A stretch of 64,000 bases of DNA from Meghimatium bilineatum (GCA_034231615.1 CM067319.1:8790391-8854390), one strand, 5' to 3'. Positions 1 through 12,439 are shown, counted from the first letter of the stretch. The notes: a model not told the origin generated them from the letters alone. Numbers and translations are program-made.

Positions 1-1493
1 GTGACTGTATGCGGTATGTGTGTGATGAGCTGCAAGAGTTCACAGTTTATGTTTGTATGAGAATTTTATCTGTGTGTATGTTATCAGTTTTTAAAAACAG
101 AATTAAGATTTAGTGAATGTGATATTTTCAAAACTCAATTCTCTATAATGACATAATTATGTTACATTCAGATATCTCTCAGAGCTGTGACACTTCTCTC
201 ACTATTGATAATTTAATACAAATTGTAATACAATTGTAATTTTGTAATACGAATTTTAGAACATTTTAAAACAAAACAAGCATAAGAAAGTTAATGAAAG
301 ATTAAAAAATATTGTGAAAACAAATGCCAAAAAGAATGTCCTATTAAAAAACTGGCATTCTAAGATAGGTTTATAATTCACCAATAAATGTATTTAGCCA
401 TTTTCATTATGATTGGAATAGAGTATAAAAAATGATTTTGTGATTAACTTCAATGAAATAGACAATGTCTGAGATTTAAATCCTGCCAGCAGCTTCTATT
501 TTTAAACAAAATTTGAATATACGTAAGTTACAAATATCACAGATAAATAAGTATTTGAAGCTATTTCGTGAATCAATATGTGAAGTTATCAACAGTACAT
601 GTAAATCTAATGAACAGTACAGTGAATCAATATATCAGGGTATAACATTAATCAATATATCAGGGTATAACATATTAATCAATTCATATGTTATATCAGA
701 TATATTACATTATCTTGTGTGTGACCAGTCAAAGTAATATGTTATGTATGAAGTTTCTTCTATTGTAAATACAACTGTAACTAACATTCACATACCAACA
801 TTTTAATACCTTTTCTTACAGTGACTATAAACATGTTTCACTAACTTTGCCCAGCTTCAAAATGATGTATCTCAGCAAAAAAAAAAAAGCTCATATTTAT
901 TGAAACTTTATGTGTGAATTTGATATAGTATAGAACTTATGAATTAAATTTTTCATGAACATGGAGCCATTGGTTGAAAATGTCATTTTATTTGCGATAT
1001 ATATCAAACGTCTACTTGCCAAATTACATCACACGTACATTTGTTAGGGTGTTTATAGTCAATTATAAGATGTCATTTACACGAATTGTTTATCATACAA
1101 TTGACATGATTTAAGCGTGAAATTGCACTATTTTGTACTCTCGAACACAAGACACTGTGTTTAAGGTTGTATCTGGTGTAATGTCTGAAGTGGTAAAATT
1201 TCTTTTCTCGATACACAATAATTAGTATGCCAACATAGATCAAATTATTTCATTAGTTTATAAAAAATTGGACTTTATACTAAAAAATAAAGCATAATTT
1301 AAAGTCCTAACCAAATATAACATCATATAGAAAAAAATGGCATTAATATGTTAGACGTTTAATCAGATAATTACATTTGTTTGAGGGCAAAGCTAGTGAA
1401 ATGTGTTTTTATTTTTTTATAATTTTTGGTACATAGAAGGGGACTGTATACAAAATATACATAGTGTTCTAACCAGATGTCCATAGTTCTCCT
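1..1493. other. AT-rich DNA without recognised features
   Basis: No convincing exon, RNA gene or repeat family. A 20-bp direct repeat (AATCAATATATCAGGGTATA) occurs twice at 627-676. Confidence 0.6.
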
Positions 1494-2350
1494 ACATGTC
1501 TCCTGGTCGAGAAACAAGCTGAGTGTCAGGATATTGTGATAGCAATAGGGTTCCAACTCCTATCCTGCCACCACAGAATATTAAGGAAACAGATAACATC
1601 AGTGATAACAAAAATGGGTACATGAAATGTGCTTGCATACAAAACATAAAGTTTTTCAGTTTTCCATAGAAAATGTAGCCACTCAATCAATAAAATAGCA
1701 GGGACCTCCCTAGCATAGTGGTTAATCTGTTTGTCTTGAGCTCAAGATGTCATGGATTCAAATCCAGCTCGTGTCGTCTTGCTTACAAGGTGAATTTTTC
1801 TGGAGATCCTTGCGGTTATTTCTTGCAGCTACTGAATTTACTGAATAGCGTGCTGTGAGTGGTAGTCTCAACAGACGGCTTGTCACTTAGCTGAGAGTGA
1901 TGGGGTACATATGAGAAACCTAAGCACAGTGAAATCAATCCTCTATGACTTTTGAACCCTTTTTAAAACCCTTTCCCATAGTTGGTTTCTCTAGTTTGGT
2001 GTGGTTTCTCAGTATCATGTCATTGGAAGTTGTGTATTTTCATTGTCAGATGTATGATGTAAGAGAGAAGATTGATATTAGCCGCAGATTTAACTTTTAT
2101 TCTTTGACCAAGAAATAGCTTTGTTGTGCCACATGTCACTTTACCCACAATTGACATGAGCAGTAGTGGTTTTCATAAATGTTGCATCAATAATGTCACA
2201 CAGATCTATGCTAAATACCCACAATTCATGTGATATAGTATCAGCAGCAATTAACCTGTAGAAAAAAATTAAGGAAAAATAGGAATTGGAACCCTATTGC
2301 TATCATAATATCCTGACATTCATCTTGTTTATCTTGGCCAGAAGACATGT
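1494..2350. repeat. Inverted-repeat pair (possible TIR element) carrying a SINE
   Basis: Arms 1494-1566 and 2278-2350 are reverse complements at roughly 85%: ATTGTGATAGCAATAGGGTT on the left, AACCCTATTGCTATCATAAT on the right, with ACATGT at the outer ends. The interior holds tRNA-SINE tS1. No transposase is seen. Confidence 0.6.
1698..1975 (+). mobile_element. tRNA-derived SINE tS1
   Basis: A box TAGCATAGTGG (1711-1721) and B box GGATTCAAATCC (1754-1765) at pol III spacing, followed by an unrelated body with TGGAGATCCTTGCGGTTATT. Confidence 0.8.
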
Positions 2351-2643
2351 GTGCTGTATTATTACAGTGGTGTTACCAAATGTAACATCAATATTATGTA
2401 GGATGGAGGGAAAGAAAAGAATATTTTCTTTATAATAGATTTTCTTTTTATTCCAGATTTTCTGTTACGATTCCCAGAAATTTTGAGTGAATAGCTCTTA
2501 CTTCCCATGTGCAATAGAATAGTTTCTTCAGGGTTTGCCCGAAACATGCACGAGTGTGCACAAACGCACCCACCCCCCCCCCATTTTCTCTTGAGATCAG
2601 ATAAACCAGATGACTCAAAGTCATCACTTAGCATAGATTATAT

Positions 2644-2880
2644 CTTCTTTTGCATTTGTTCTCACACTCCTGCAGGTTAACAGGATGTAGTCTGGAGAAT
2701 GGAATGTATTTGTGTCATGGTTTACAACTTAGTTGCTATATCTGCACCTTTCAACCTGACACATTCTACTTCAACATGGCTATGAAATGGGACAGCTAAC
2801 TTATCCCTAAACCTCTATGACTGTGTCTTACAACTTGCATAGAAGGCAACATGTCACTATATGATCCCCTTGCAATCCTG
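2644..2880 (-). mobile_element. SINE-A copy
   Basis: CTTCTTTTGCATTTGTTCTC to CTTGCATAGAAGGCAACATG; head end is degraded. Confidence 0.8.
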
Positions 2881-2974
2881 TTAATACATGAGTGATGGAT
2901 TAAATGAATGCAAACATTTTGTTTTTGTTAGGGTTGGGTAAATATAGTAAGAATTGCACTTCGGCATATAATAA

Positions 2975-3200
2975 GACTAACCCATCAGAGTCTTAGAGGT
3001 TCCACACTGGATACATCAGCACAAAAAACTCTCCAAACAACTATCCTCAGATATTCTGAGGATTATAGAAAAATCACAGCCATTCCATTCCTTGATTTTA
3101 TCAATCCAGGATTTTCTATGTCCTCTCCGCCTTCTACCCTCGGCTGTTCCTTGTAAAATAATTTTAGAAAGCAAGTTGTGTCTCGTTACGTTGGCATACA
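2975..3200 (-). mobile_element. LINE-T 3' fragment
   Basis: The minus frame reads KIILQGTAEGRRRRGHRKSW then IDKIKEWNG, the C-terminus of the LINE type also at 32346. The 3' block is CCTCTAAGACTCTGATGGGT. Confidence 0.75.
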
Positions 3201-3714
3201 CAACTATGAATGGGTAGGTGTTGGTGGAAAGTAAAATAAGTTTGCAGTATTCATATTTTGGAGGCATAGGTAACTGTGTTTACATTAGCTTTATGTTAAT
3301 GTTCCATTTTATGCTTAACATAAAATTTGTGGGTCTTCTTATACTCTGTATGTGTGGGATTATACGCATGTGTAGACATTCCACAATTTTCTAATATGTT
3401 GTACGTATAGTCCATATTTTGCAGGTATTAGGAGTGGGTAAGTTAACACAAATGAGTTAAAAATTAACTATAAAGAGATATGGCCAGAGTTGATAATAAA
3501 TGATGAATTGTTGGAGAGTCAGAACACAGCAGTTCTCTGTGCTGATAAAGATAAAAATTAGAGAATGAAGATGGAGGAGACAAATCCTCAAAAAGAAGCT
3601 AGGCTAGAACCCACAGGAAAAGAAGAGCTAGAAAACTGAGGAACACTTGGAGAACAGTGGATGGAGATACCAAATCTGTTGGGGCTTTGTGGAAAGATGA
3701 AAAATATAGTGCTG

Positions 3715-3940
3715 TACAGAAATTGTTGGAGAGCAGTATATCCCACATGAAACTAATAGGAAATGGATGATAAAATGGAAGATTTTATGGTGTACCGGTA
3801 CATTGGGTAGGTATTTATGCCAGAAATATTGAGATTTTCTCCCCAGGGAACTGAAAGGAAATAGATCAGATAAAATGGTAGATTTCATGTTGTACCGGTA
3901 CATTGGGTAGATATTTGTGCTAGAAATATTGAGGTTTGCT
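3715..3940. repeat. Two diverged direct units of about 118 bp
   Basis: GTGTACCGGTACATTGGGTA (3790) and TTGTACCGGTACATTGGGTA (3892) sit in matching contexts (GAAATATTGAG after each). Confidence 0.8.
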
Positions 3941-4731
3941 CTTTATTTTAATAATAAGCATGTTTGTTTTCACATGGAAATGTTCTCTTACATATCTGGG
4001 TTTCTTTGTTAGAGAGCAATTAGATTGACCTAAGAGTAGCATGGGGCAAATGAAATCCATTAGGCCTAAACTACAGATTGTTGCTAATTTCAACTACTAA
4101 ATACTGAACTATTTCCCCATCAACTTCTGATTCAATTAAGTTCTCTAAAATTTCATTTAAAAGTTGTCTATTAACATCATAAGTTAGGTCCATTCTTACC
4201 AAGTTTTGAAGAAATTGAAAATCATATTCATAAGTTTACAGCTCCTATGCGATCATTACTTATTCATGATCATTTACTATTTATGATTAGAAAACAATAC
4301 TGGAAACCACCATTACTGGTAGTCACATCAGAGCTAAATTTATAATGTCTATTTGCGTGGAAACTATAAAGGACATCAATATAAATGAGCGTGTGTCAAT
4401 TAAAAATGAATAGCCGGTACACTGTATTAAATTTTATTGTGGTGGTTCGTTGGTTGGTGTATTATCCAGCTGTCCATGGGCTCGTGTCTGTGGACCTAAA
4501 ATAATGTTGTGACATGCATGAGTTTGTGTGCTGTTTTATTCCATATGTGGTGTTTGATATATCTGACCTTGGAGGGAGAAGCATTTTTTCTAAATTCATC
4601 CAGCACTGGAAATTAAAACGGGTGATGGTCAATAGTATTTGTGTACTAACGCATCATCATGCTTGCTAATCCACTGGGTAAACATTTAGCACTTAGCATT
4701 GAGTATAAGCATCCCCCTCGTAGTATTCATT
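3941..4731. other. No recognised feature
   Basis: AT-rich; no exon-like or repeat-family match seen. Confidence 0.5.
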
Positions 4732-4831
4732 TTATTACATATATGCACTCAGTGTTAATTAACAGAAGCTAGTTATACTATGTTATTACATATATGCACT
4801 CAGTGTTAATTAACAGATGCTAGTTATACTA
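4732..4831. repeat. 51-bp direct duplication
   Basis: TTATTACATATATGCACTCA-containing unit twice, nearly identical. Confidence 0.93.
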
Positions 4832-5267
4832 TCTCCAGTTACTAGGACTAGTGATATTATTAGTTGAGCTTCAGGAGATAGTTTACTCTTGCTTGTGTTA
4901 ACACCATAGTGTGCTAGTTAAAATAGTTTTAATTTGTCCACACAAGAAAGGAGATCAACCAAAAAAAATGGGTTGAACTTTCATTTCTAAATGTTAATTT
5001 TGTTGTTGTATTTTTATGAATACGAACTGCTTTCTAAAATACTAATTAAAATCAAATCGGATGTCTTCTACTAAAATGAGGACAAACTATGAGCAACTCC
5101 AAGTGGTGTCTGGTATCCCAGGGATTAAGTAATTGTGCCCTAGCCAATCATTCTTGCTATTTTAACTTATACTTTTTGTATTTGCATGAAAAGCTGCCAT
5201 TTTTAGTATGTGTTGAAAGAGGTTCAATATATTATCAAGTTCATCATATCAGTTTGTACTCAACATT

Positions 5268-5427
5268 TCTGTTCAGTCTGCTCCAGACACACACAAACTG
5301 TCAAGTAAGTGCTGTAACATGTCTGTTCAGTCTGCTCCAGACACACACAAACTGTCAAGTAAGTGCTGTAACATGTCTGTTCAGTCTGCTCCAGACACAC
5401 ACAAACTGTCAAGTAAGTGCTATAACT
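5268..5427. repeat. 54-bp tandem repeat, three units
   Basis: CTGTTCAGTCTGCTCCAGAC-containing unit, near perfect; each unit carries CAAGTAAGT, a splice-donor-like string. Confidence 0.93.
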
Positions 5428-5429
5428 TA

Positions 5430-6250
5430 TACAATCAGTTTTGACTCATTATTGTTCATTGTAAATTTAAACAGTAATTTGATGCAATGGAGAAAATATG
5501 CCCATGGGGGAGGGACTCACATGCGAAAAAGAATTGAGAACCACTGGATTAGAAGATGAATGAGAAACTCAAATAGCTTGACACCTGTAGAAATAGTACT
5601 ACAGAAAAGGAACTGAAGATGGGTTAGGGCAAAGAACCAGTAAACGGCAGTGGTGTAAGGCATATTGTTCTGGAATCCAGGTGACAAAATGCTCTGCAGA
5701 GAGTAAAACGGTGAATAGAAGTCTCCAAATTGTTTTTACTCAGCATTTCTTGTGTGTATCAGGTATCCGTTTTGCTTGCCAAATAATATTTATTGTTTGA
5801 ATTATCCTGAATCGTTGTTCTTTTTTGTGAAGCAGCAGCAACCACCGATTGTGAGCTTGATCATCGTCACAGCTTTCTCATCGTTGTGATATTACAGTTG
5901 TCATATATTGTGAATATTTGAATGATAAAATGCTTATGAAACATATTTAAATGTATTTTCTTATTTTGTCAAATAAAATAAATTGATTATTGCCCTAATC
6001 ATGTCTTATCAAACAAAATGATTGATAAAAATAAAATTGAGAATTATATTGGAAATTATTGTTTGGAACTTGTAATTTGTATAAGTGATTTGTTTAATAG
6101 TTCATTGTCTTGATCTAAATGACATTCTAATCAATGATTTGAAATACAATTCAGCTTAGATGCACTTTTATTGTATATGTAACATCTGTATCTTAATCTG
6201 TGGTTTTTATTTATTGTTGTGACTTTTAAGTGTTGGAGTAACTTGTTTAT
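5430..6250. other. AT-rich DNA without recognised features
   Basis: Nothing gene-like is seen on either strand. Confidence 0.5.
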
Positions 6251-6254
6251 TATT

Positions 6255-6980
6255 TGGTGTTTTAATGTGGTTTTTCAAATATTTAATGTTTTGTTGTGGC
6301 TCTGAGATATGTGGCTTTAAAATGTTTGATATTGCTTTTAGTGTTAGTTACTTGTGGTGGTGCATTGTTTGCTGTGACTTTGAAGTATACTTTATATATT
6401 CTTTGTTGTATACTTGTTGACCTTTTGTTTGATATTAGTGAGGATTTGAAAATTTGTTTGTTGCTTTCAAATTTTGGTGAGATTTTGAAATGTTTTGTGT
6501 GGGTTTTGAAAAATCTTGCATGACTTTGTTATATGTTGTAGCTTTTCAGTGTGTGCTGTATGATTTAGCTTGCTGGTGTGGCTTTTAGCTGTTGTGGCTT
6601 AACATTATTTAGTTTGAGCTTTAGCTATTTCGTATTGCTTTGCATTGTTTTATGTGGCTTTTAGTTGTTGTGGCTTTGCATTGTTTGGTGTGGCTTTTAG
6701 TTGTTCGTTATGGCTTTGCATTGTTTGGTGTGGATTTTAGTTGTTTGTTGTGGCTTAACATTGTTTGGTGTCACTTAAAATTGATGTGGCTTTTAGTTAT
6801 TTAATGTGGTTTTGCATTGTTTGATGTGGCTTTTAGTTAAAGTGTGGCTTTGCACTGTTTGGTGTGGCTTTTAGTTGTTTGTTGTGGCCTTGCACTAGTT
6901 GGTGTAGCACTTACTTGATGTGAATATAATTGTTGATAATTATCTAATGTTTGGTATTTGTTTGATGTGGCCTTTAAATC
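6255..6980. repeat. Degenerate GT/T-rich repeat
   Basis: Built from GTGGCTTTTAGTTGTT and GTGGCTTTGCATTGTTTGGT modules of about 24 bp alternating, strongest at 6580-6900. A strand-asymmetric G/T-rich tract. Confidence 0.85.
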
Positions 6981-7089
6981 GTTGGAATTTAAAGTGGTGT
7001 GCTTGTATGTAATGGCATACTGAAGTGCTTGTGGATTTATTACCCACACTGACCCAGAAAATAACTCACCAACTGGAAATTAAGTTTGT

Positions 7090-7265
7090 ATCTATTAATT
7101 CATTCATTTTCATGTTGCGCTGAATTTAGCGCAGAGGTCAGATCTCTCCAATTCTGTCGGTTCAAAGCTATTCTGTGCAGTTCTTGGATAGTATGGATAT
7201 TGATTGTTTACTTTCTCTAAGTATTGTTCTTCGAGTGTTTCTTTTGGTCTACCCCTGTACGACAA
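7090..7265 (-). mobile_element. Possible LINE C-terminal remnant
   Basis: The minus strand reads RGRPKETLEEQYLEKV and ERSDLCAKFSAT, a weak match to a LINE end. Confidence 0.35.
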
Positions 7266-7826
7266 TCCCGCAATGACGAAGAGAAATCACATGTGCTATT
7301 CTTAAATATCCGATGTTGTAATACACAGTTTGTCACTAAATAATTAATTGGAATGATCTGATTTCTGTTACACAAATTGGTCTGAACTTTACGATATTAG
7401 TTGATTAATCCAACGATCGACGGAATGACCCAGACTTGATTACCTCCATCAACGGACATCACTACTGGAAGTACGTATCTATGCATTGCTCAAAGTCATT
7501 GTAGCCAAGATAGCGTTCATTGTGCTCAATTCCGAGCACTAATTGCCTACTGGTTATACAAACTTCTCTATAGCTCCAGGCATGTAACCAAATGTTCATG
7601 GTAAAAGACTTATCACGTCATGAGTCACTGCACCTTATTGATGGACCACAGTCATAAGAAGTGTGGCTAGTCTCCTCTCCCCAGTTCTGTGCAGTACATC
7701 TCTGATGCCTTCCCAACGACAGAGGGTGCATGAATATACACAATTTACAAAGCATAGAAACACTAAAGAGTATAAAAAACAATAATTGTATAGAAGTGCT
7801 ATTAAACTTCCAGAAGGATGCCTCAA

Positions 7827-7999
7827 ATACAGTCAAATCTCATCATCTTGGCCGGGACCAATGTCATATGTATGTAATATCTTAAATTAGCTATATACAG
7901 TAAAAATAATGAAGAATAATATAATTGTGGATTTTGAAAAGTATTGTTAAATAGGGAAATGTGTTATAAATATATATGCTATAAAGGGATTCCACTGTA
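7827..7999. mobile_element. pogo-like MITE, copy 1
   Basis: Right end GGGATTCCACTGTA, left end TACAGTCAAATCTCA; interior ATAATTGTGGATTTTGAAAA shared with copies at 8762 and 15470. TA flanks suggest Tc1/mariner-pogo type. Confidence 0.7.
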
Positions 8000-8160
8000 C
8001 ATAGTGTGTCATCTACTAAGGTTTTCTTTTGCAAGGGTGAGTTGGTCTATTGAGACCCACAGATATTACATATGCAGGAATTTTCGCTGATCCCTCCAAT
8101 ATCCGTGATTGTCAATAGAGTTAAAAAATGGTCACATGCTACTGTCTAGACAAGTTAGTA

Positions 8161-8440
8161 TTCTTTTTCTGCGTTTGTTCTCAAACTCCTGCAGATTAAC
8201 AAAATGTAGTCCTGAGAATGTAATATGTTGTGTCATCGTTTACAGATTGGCTGTAAACCTGACACATCTTTCGGCCTGACACATCCAATTTCAGTACAGG
8301 TTCTGGATGATTGACCATCTATGGAATGGGGCAGTCAACTCTACCCCAAAACATCCTTAGTCACCTTGTACAACATTCATGGAAAGTAATAGTGCTGCTA
8401 TTATTCTCTCCCCTTTTGGACCCCAGAAAACACATGGGCT
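8161..8440 (-). mobile_element. SINE-A copy
   Basis: CTTTTTCTGCGTTTGTTCTC to CTCTCCCCTTTTGGACCCCA; full span, aged. Confidence 0.85.
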
Positions 8441-8497
8441 TGTCAGTACTATACCATTACTGCCATTATTTTGTCATGGTCAGTAATTGTGGTACTT

Positions 8498-8643
8498 TGT
8501 TTGGGCTCCCATTAACACTGGTGCGTCAGTATTCTAAAGTTCACTGCTTTTGGTGTCATGGTAAATAATTGTGGGACCCTGTTTGGGCTCCATTAAGAAT
8601 TCTAAAGTTCACTGTATTTGGTGTCATGGTGAATAATTGTGGG
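8498..8643. repeat. 72-bp direct duplication
   Basis: ATTCTAAAGTTCACTG-TTGGTGTCATGG-AATAATTGTGGGAC occurs twice. Confidence 0.8.
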
Positions 8644-8761
8644 ACAGGATTGGTCGTGTTGTCCATGTTTGTTCAAGGATATCTTGATTGTTTTCTATCT
8701 ATTGTTTTATTGGATTACCCTTGGCTCTAAATCCTGATATATTTTTATTTGCTCTTACTGG

Positions 8762-9620
8762 TACAGTGGAATTCCATTACAACTTAGCCAGGACTGACAA
8801 ATATGTGTTATAACAGAAATTTGTTATATACAGTGAAAACAATATAGAATAAATATAATTGGGAATTTTGAAAAGTGTTGTTATAGAGGTGTTGTTATTA
8901 TACCATGATAATCAGCAAAAACACAGAAGAACAGGAGGTAAACATAAACATACAGGGAGAGAAACTACAACAAGTAAAACAGTATCAATATCTTGGACAC
9001 ATAGTCACAAATGATGGCAGATGTGAAACAGAAGTTAAAAGGAGAATAGGAATGGCTAAAAGTACCTTCAATGACATGAGGAAATTATTAATATCTAAAC
9101 AAATTACAAACAAGTTAAAAATGAGAATTATAAAATGCTGCATCTATTCCATATTAATGTATGGCTCAGAAACATGGACACTAAATAAACAATTGAAGAC
9201 AAAATTGATGCCTTTGAGATGTGGGTATATAGAAGAATAGGGAGAACATCATGGAAAGAGAAGAAAACAAATAAAGAGGTGCTAAAAACACTTAATATGA
9301 AGAAAGAACTACTAAGAGAAATAAAGATCAGGCAAATAAAATACTTTGGACACATTAAAAGACATGACACCCTATTGAAGACCTTACTTGAGGGTAAAGT
9401 CAAAGGGAAGCGAGCAAGAGGTAGGCAGAGATACAAGTGGGAGAGTAACATTACACGATGGACAGGTTACAGTCTAGCAGAGTGCACCACCAAGACAAGA
9501 GACAGGAGATGTTGGAGATAGTTGCAGCCAACCTTCGTTGCGGAGACGGCACTTGATGATGATGATGTTATAGAGGGGAATTTGTTATAAAAGAATGCGC
9601 TATAAAGGGATTCCACTGTT
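8762..9620. mobile_element. pogo-like MITE, copy 2, split by LINE-R
   Basis: Left half 8762-8889 (TACAGTGGAATTCCATTACA), right half 9577-9620 (GCTATAAAGGGATTCCACTG). LINE-R lies between with its own duplication. Confidence 0.85.
8890..9566 (+). mobile_element. LINE-R, 5'-truncated, with (GAT)n tail
   Basis: 677 bp flanked by GTTATAGAGG at 8880-8889 and 9567-9576. It codes the RT thumb and C-terminus in two frames: YQYLGHIVTNDGRCETEVKR, YGSETWTLNKQ (8905-9240), then YRRIGRTSWKEKKTNKEVLK, KYFGHIKRHD and KGKRARGRQRYKWES (9219-9521). One frameshift near 9215. It ends CGGCACTTGATGATGATGAT. RT catalytic core missing. Probably an RTE-like clade; not certain. Confidence 0.88.
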
Positions 9621-9689
9621 TTTTGTTTGGGTTCATTGTCATGATTACATTTTACTGAGATGTCACAAATGAATAATAGCACTTCCTTT

Positions 9690-9957
9690 CAACCGAGGCT
9701 TCTGATAATTCTCAAACTCTTGTTGGTTAGCAGGATGTAGTCTAGAGAGCAGAATATGTTGTCATAGTTTACAGCATAGATGTGATATCTGTGCCTTTTG
9801 ACCTATGAATAGATTATTATCTATGACTTCAGCATGACTTTACGGTCACTAGCCTTTGATGTGCAACAGCTAACTTCACCTCCAAATCTTCTTAGTTGCT
9901 TCTTATGTGGGTAGGTCTAATCATTGCTTTTCTTTGATCCCCTTTCTGCTCCAGTAA
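9690..9957 (-). mobile_element. SINE-A copy left of the 56-bp array
   Basis: TTCTCAAACTCTTGTTGGTT to GATCCCCTTTCTGCTCCAG; head facing the array. Confidence 0.78.
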
Positions 9958-10002
9958 CTAGGGAGGTTGTCTACTTTCACTGTTAAAAATAAATTCAGAT
10001 AC

Positions 10003-11293
10003 CTGGTAGTGTAGGCATTGGTGGTGTTGTGTTCGTCCTTGTGTTGGTGGTACCCGAACTGGTAGTGTAGGCAGTGGTGTTGTTGTGTTCGTCCTTGTGT
10101 TGGTGGTACCCGAACTGGTAGTGTAGGCATTGGTGTTGTTGTGTTCGTCCTTGTGTTGGTGGTACCCGAACTGGTAGTGTAGGCATTGGTGGTGTTGTGT
10201 TCGTCCTTGTGTTGGTGGTACCCGAACTGGTAGTGTAGGCAGTGGTGTTGTTGTGTTCGTCCTTGTGTTGGTGGTACCCGAACTGGTAGTGTAGGCAGTG
10301 GTGTTGTTGTGTTCGTCCTTGTGTTGGTGGTACCCGAACTGGTAGTGAAGGCAGTGGTGTTGTTGTGTTCGTCCTTGTGTTGGTGGTACCCGAACTGGTA
10401 GTGTAGGCAGTGGTGGTGTTGTGTTCGTCCTTGTGTTGGTGGTACCCGAACTGGTAGTGTAGGCAGTGGTGTTGTTGTGTTCGTCCTTGTGTTGGTGGTA
10501 CCCGAACTGGTAGTGTAGGCAGTGGTGTTGTTGTGTTCGTCCTTGTGTTGGTGGTACCCGAACTGGTAGTGTAGGCATTGGTGGTGTTGTGTTCGTCCTT
10601 GTGTTGGTGGTACCCGAACTGGTAGTGTAGGCAGTGGTGTTGTTGTGTTCGTCCTTGTGTTGGTGGTACCCGAACTGGTAGTGTAGGCAGTGGTGTTGTT
10701 GTGTTCGTCCTTGTGTTGGTGGTACCCGAACTGGTAGTGTAGGCAGTGGTGTTGTTGTGTTCGTCCTTGTGTTGGTGGTACCCGAACTGGTAGTGTAGGC
10801 AGTGGTGGTGTTGTGTTCGTCCTTGTGTTGGTGGTACCCGAACTGGTAGTGTAGGCAGTGGTGTTGTTGTGTTCGTCCTTGTGTTGGTGGTACCCGAACT
10901 GGTAGTGTAGGCAGTGGTGTTGTTGTGTTCGTCCTTGTGTTGGTGGTACCCGAACTGGTAGTGTAGGCATTGGTGGTGTTGTGTTCGTCCTTGTGTTGGT
11001 GGTACCCGAACTGGTAGTGTAGGCAGTGGTGTTGTTGTGTTCGTCCTTGTGTTGGTGGTACCCGAACTGGTAGTGTAGGCAGTGGTGGTGTTGTGTTCGT
11101 CCTTGTGTTGGTGGTACCCGAACTGGTAGTGTAGGCAGTGGTGGTGTTGTGTTCGTCCTTGTGTTGGTGGTACCCGAACTGGTAGTGTAGGCAGTGGTGG
11201 TGTTGTGTTCGTCCTTGTGTTGGTGGTACCCGAACTGGTAGTGTAGGCAGTGGTGGTGATGTTGTGTTCGTCCTTGTGTTGGTGGTACCCGAA
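10003..11293. repeat. 56-bp minisatellite, about 23 units
   Basis: Unit GTGTAGGCAGTGGTGTTGTT then GTGTTCGTCCTTGTGTTGGT then GGTACCCGAACTGGTA. Main variants are GCAT/GCAG and GTTGTT/GGTGTT. 56 is not a multiple of 3 and the minus strand lacks stops in all frames, so a 491-codon frame (HKDEHNNTTAYTTSS-like) runs through it. I do not consider it a gene. Confidence 0.97.
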
Positions 11294-11525
11294 AGAATAG
11301 TGACACTTTATCTTCTATGCATGTCACAAGAGGTGAAAAAGGATGTTTTTGGATGGGGTTAGCTGCTCCATCCCATATAGGGTCACAATGACACAAGGCA
11401 TACTGAAGTCAAGATAATTCAGTCCAAACTGCTCAGATATTGCAGCTAAACTGTAAACCACGACAACGCATTCCGTTCTCCTGACAACATCCTGCTTATC
11501 TGCATAAGTTTGAGAACAAATGTAG
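11286..11525 (+). mobile_element. SINE-A copy fused to the end of the array
   Basis: The last array unit ends ACCCGAA and SINE-A goes on with AGAATAGTGACACTTTATCT to AAATGTAGAGGAAGAAGAC. Its CCCGAAAGGGG head is replaced by array sequence. Confidence 0.82.
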
Positions 11526-11944
11526 AGGAAGAAGACAATCTACAAAATAGATTGAATATTGTTCTGACTGAACAGTAGGACTATCAATTTACAAAATAGA
11601 CTGAATAATGTTCCGACTGATACAGTAGGACTTTAACCAGAAAAAGTGAGGGACAAACAGTACAGCTAATAATACAAATAATCACTATCGAAGGGGCCTA
11701 AAAGTGGAGCAATGAATATAAACTGTGACCTAAGGGTAATGTCGTGGGAGGCGACAAAGGAGATTTGGGAGCTAAGTTTGTTGTTCCATCTCATAATATG
11801 AAGTGAATTAAATCTGAAGTCAAATGTGTCGGGCCAAAAGCCACAGATATCGTAATTAAGATGAAGTGGTAACACTGCATTCTGTTCTCCAAACTATATC
11901 CTGCTGTAGTTTAGAAGATTACAGCCATTATTATGAAGTTGGAT

Positions 11945-12105
11945 CAAGGTATATTGCATATTCTTTAGCTCGTTCTCACACTCCCACTGGATCTTTCTTG
12001 TAGCAGGACAGCTGTCCTAGATTTCCAGCAGGATTTACTCCAGGGAATGGTATTAATGTTGCCTTTTTATTTGTGCCATTGATACAATACATTTGACTTC
12101 TTCAT
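11945..12105 (-). mobile_element. SINE-B copy
   Basis: GTTCTCACACTCCCACTGGA to ATACATTTGACTTCTTC. Confidence 0.75.
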
Positions 12106-12114
12106 AAAACTGCA

Positions 12115-12210
12115 TCTGAATTGTAAAGTATGACATAGTTTTCTGTTCTCTGGATTACATCCTAGTGATTCGCAGGAGTTTGAGAATGTTAGCAGAAGAG
12201 GCTACAGTAA
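12115..12210 (+). mobile_element. SINE-A 3' fragment
   Basis: CTGAATTGTAAAGTATGACA to GAGAATGTTAGCAGAAGAGG. Confidence 0.65.
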
Positions 12211-12439
12211 AAAAAATAACCTTGGTTGATGACAAGAACCTAAATAATATACACAAGGTGCATAAGACAAGCGATGATGACATGTTTCTAACTTGTGTTG
12301 CATCTTGCTGGTGTGTGCGCCAAAAATTGAAAAATGTAACACCGTATAAGAGTCCCATATCATATTTGGGGCATGTATTGTCAGAGTTGGATAACTTTGT
12401 GTTTGTTATTTTGTCAAAAATATAATAATAATAAGAAAC

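Noticed and set aside
1711..1765. A functional tRNA gene at the tS1 head
   Set aside because: A and B boxes are present but the acceptor and anticodon arms do not pair well and a SINE body follows; the same holds for the heads at 13436, 21657 and 44212.
5089..5559. 156-codon plus frame
   Set aside because: Its core is the 54-bp tandem repeat; flanks have no coding character.
9921..11396. 491-codon minus-strand frame with a repeated HKDEHNNTTAYTT-type peptide
   Set aside because: It is produced by the 56-bp minisatellite, which is open in all three frames. No promoter, splice structure or non-repeat domain supports a gene.
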